Shown here: in pieces, positions 49,669-49,943 of the stretch
Layout of the letters: the number at the start of each line of letters is the position of its first letter
Position numbering within the stretch: position 1 is the first letter of the stretch
From: Solobacterium sp.
GTDB lineage: Bacteria; Bacillota_I; Bacilli_A; Erysipelotrichales; Erysipelotrichaceae
Direction of reading: 5' to 3'
NCBI GenBank assembly: GCA_024698805.1
Contig: JAILQT010000025.1
Span: 1-49,943, forward strand
DNA length: 49,943 bases
Made by a program: the position numbers and the translations under genes
Notes under the pieces: model-generated
What the model saw: only the letters and a program-made list of their open reading frames with translations
Told to the model about the DNA's origin: nothing
Database searches by the model: none

Positions 49669-49943
49669 CTATTCTTCCCCTTCCTGCAGATACTGCAGCG
49701 CCATTTTGTATTTCTCCAGGCGTGCGTAATCCTTTTCCGTCGGATTCGATATCCTGGAAATGTCCATGTTATGTTTGAGATCCGCGATCTTTACAGCTCT
49801 GCCGATCGGGTTCTGCGCTGCCCTTTTCACGAATTCCATGTAGCTTTCGCCTTTTCTCCTCGTTACGGAGTCCACTGCCTCGACGACCGTCTCGCTGAAG
49901 CCCTGTGCCCTCAGCATATCCAGTGTCAGCTGCGTATCCTCCA
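49669..49943 (-). CDS. HD-domain phosphohydrolase, RelA/SpoT-hydrolase-like (N-terminus outside window)
   Basis: The frame is open to the window end, giving about 91 C-terminal residues that include EDTQLTLDMLRAQGF, VVEAVDSVTRRKGESY and IGRAVKIADLKHNMD. EDT and the KIADLKHN motif match the HD domain of (p)ppGpp hydrolases, including small stand-alone forms. Only the C-terminal part is seen and no synthetase domain follows, so a short hydrolase is likely. Confidence 0.78.
   Translation of the reverse strand, partial: EDTQLTLDMLRAQGFSETVVEAVDSVTRRKGESYMEFVKRAAQNPIGRAVKIADLKHNMDISRISNPTEKDYARLEKYKMALQYLQEGEE

Overview
The window is a gene-dense bacterial chromosome segment of fairly high GC, with short intergenic gaps and genes on both strands. 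It looks like a Gram-positive of the Bacillota. Supporting content is a lipoteichoic-acid-synthase-like sulfatase, a VanY-type carboxypeptidase, lipobox lipoproteins, a BMP-type nucleoside ABC importer, a SpoIIE-type phosphatase, a FeoA-FeoB fusion and a family II pyrophosphatase with a CBS/DRTGG insert. A higher-GC member of the Erysipelotrichia or Clostridia is my guess, and the sequence alone does not settle it. I see no phage, IS element, integron or CRISPR array, and no gene-free stretch longer than about 300 bases.

Layout. 1-4675 (minus): a two-gene sensory operon. It encodes a membrane protein with an ECF-sigma-like cytoplasmic part and an extracellular WG-repeat part, followed by a Ser/Thr kinase whose outer part resembles an ABC solute-binding protein (cut by the window edge). 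4910-9746 (minus): a purine-nucleoside-type ABC importer (lipoprotein, ATPase, two permeases) with an internal terminator after the lipoprotein gene. 9945-12334 (plus): an AlgI-like/AlgJ-like membrane pair in which both proteins lack the expected catalytic residues. 12338-18087 (plus): rRNA methyltransferase, Cache-HAMP-PP2C phosphatase, pseudouridine synthase and MalY/PatB aminotransferase. 18179-19633 (plus): a GH1 glucosidase with its own palindrome-bearing promoter. 19676-23087 (minus): DUF1015, MATE and Cof-type HAD. 23131-23207: tRNA-Arg(CCG), followed by an unknown protein gene. 24054-27782 (minus): GNAT, then lipid kinase, RNase Z and a metallophosphoesterase lipoprotein. 27839-32606 (minus): patatin, dut, map, a short nitroreductase-like gene and ppaC in one operon. 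32709-33893 (plus): ddl. 33946-37674 (minus): MATE and FeoAB. 37729-39170: esterase and VanY with overlapping 3' ends. 39263-40774 (plus): a small ORF, peptidase-E-like and deoD. 40832-44574 (minus): LtaS-like plus DUF2804, and a phosphoglucomutase-like HAD. 44685-48347: a small membrane protein, a histone-H1-like lysine-rich protein (minus), NAD(P)HX repair enzyme and a degenerate CPBP protein. 48398-end (minus): HD-domain, SRPBCC and PHP genes.

Three themes stand out. First, the kinase/sigma-like operon at the left edge is the best candidate for an undescribed sensing system. Second, several cell-envelope proteins keep their family fold but have lost catalytic residues (AlgI-like, AlgJ/DHHW-like, CPBP). 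Third, many promoters are of the extended -10 type (TGnTAnnnT), and several genes have such a box 6-7 bases before the ATG with no Shine-Dalgarno sequence, which predicts leaderless mRNAs.
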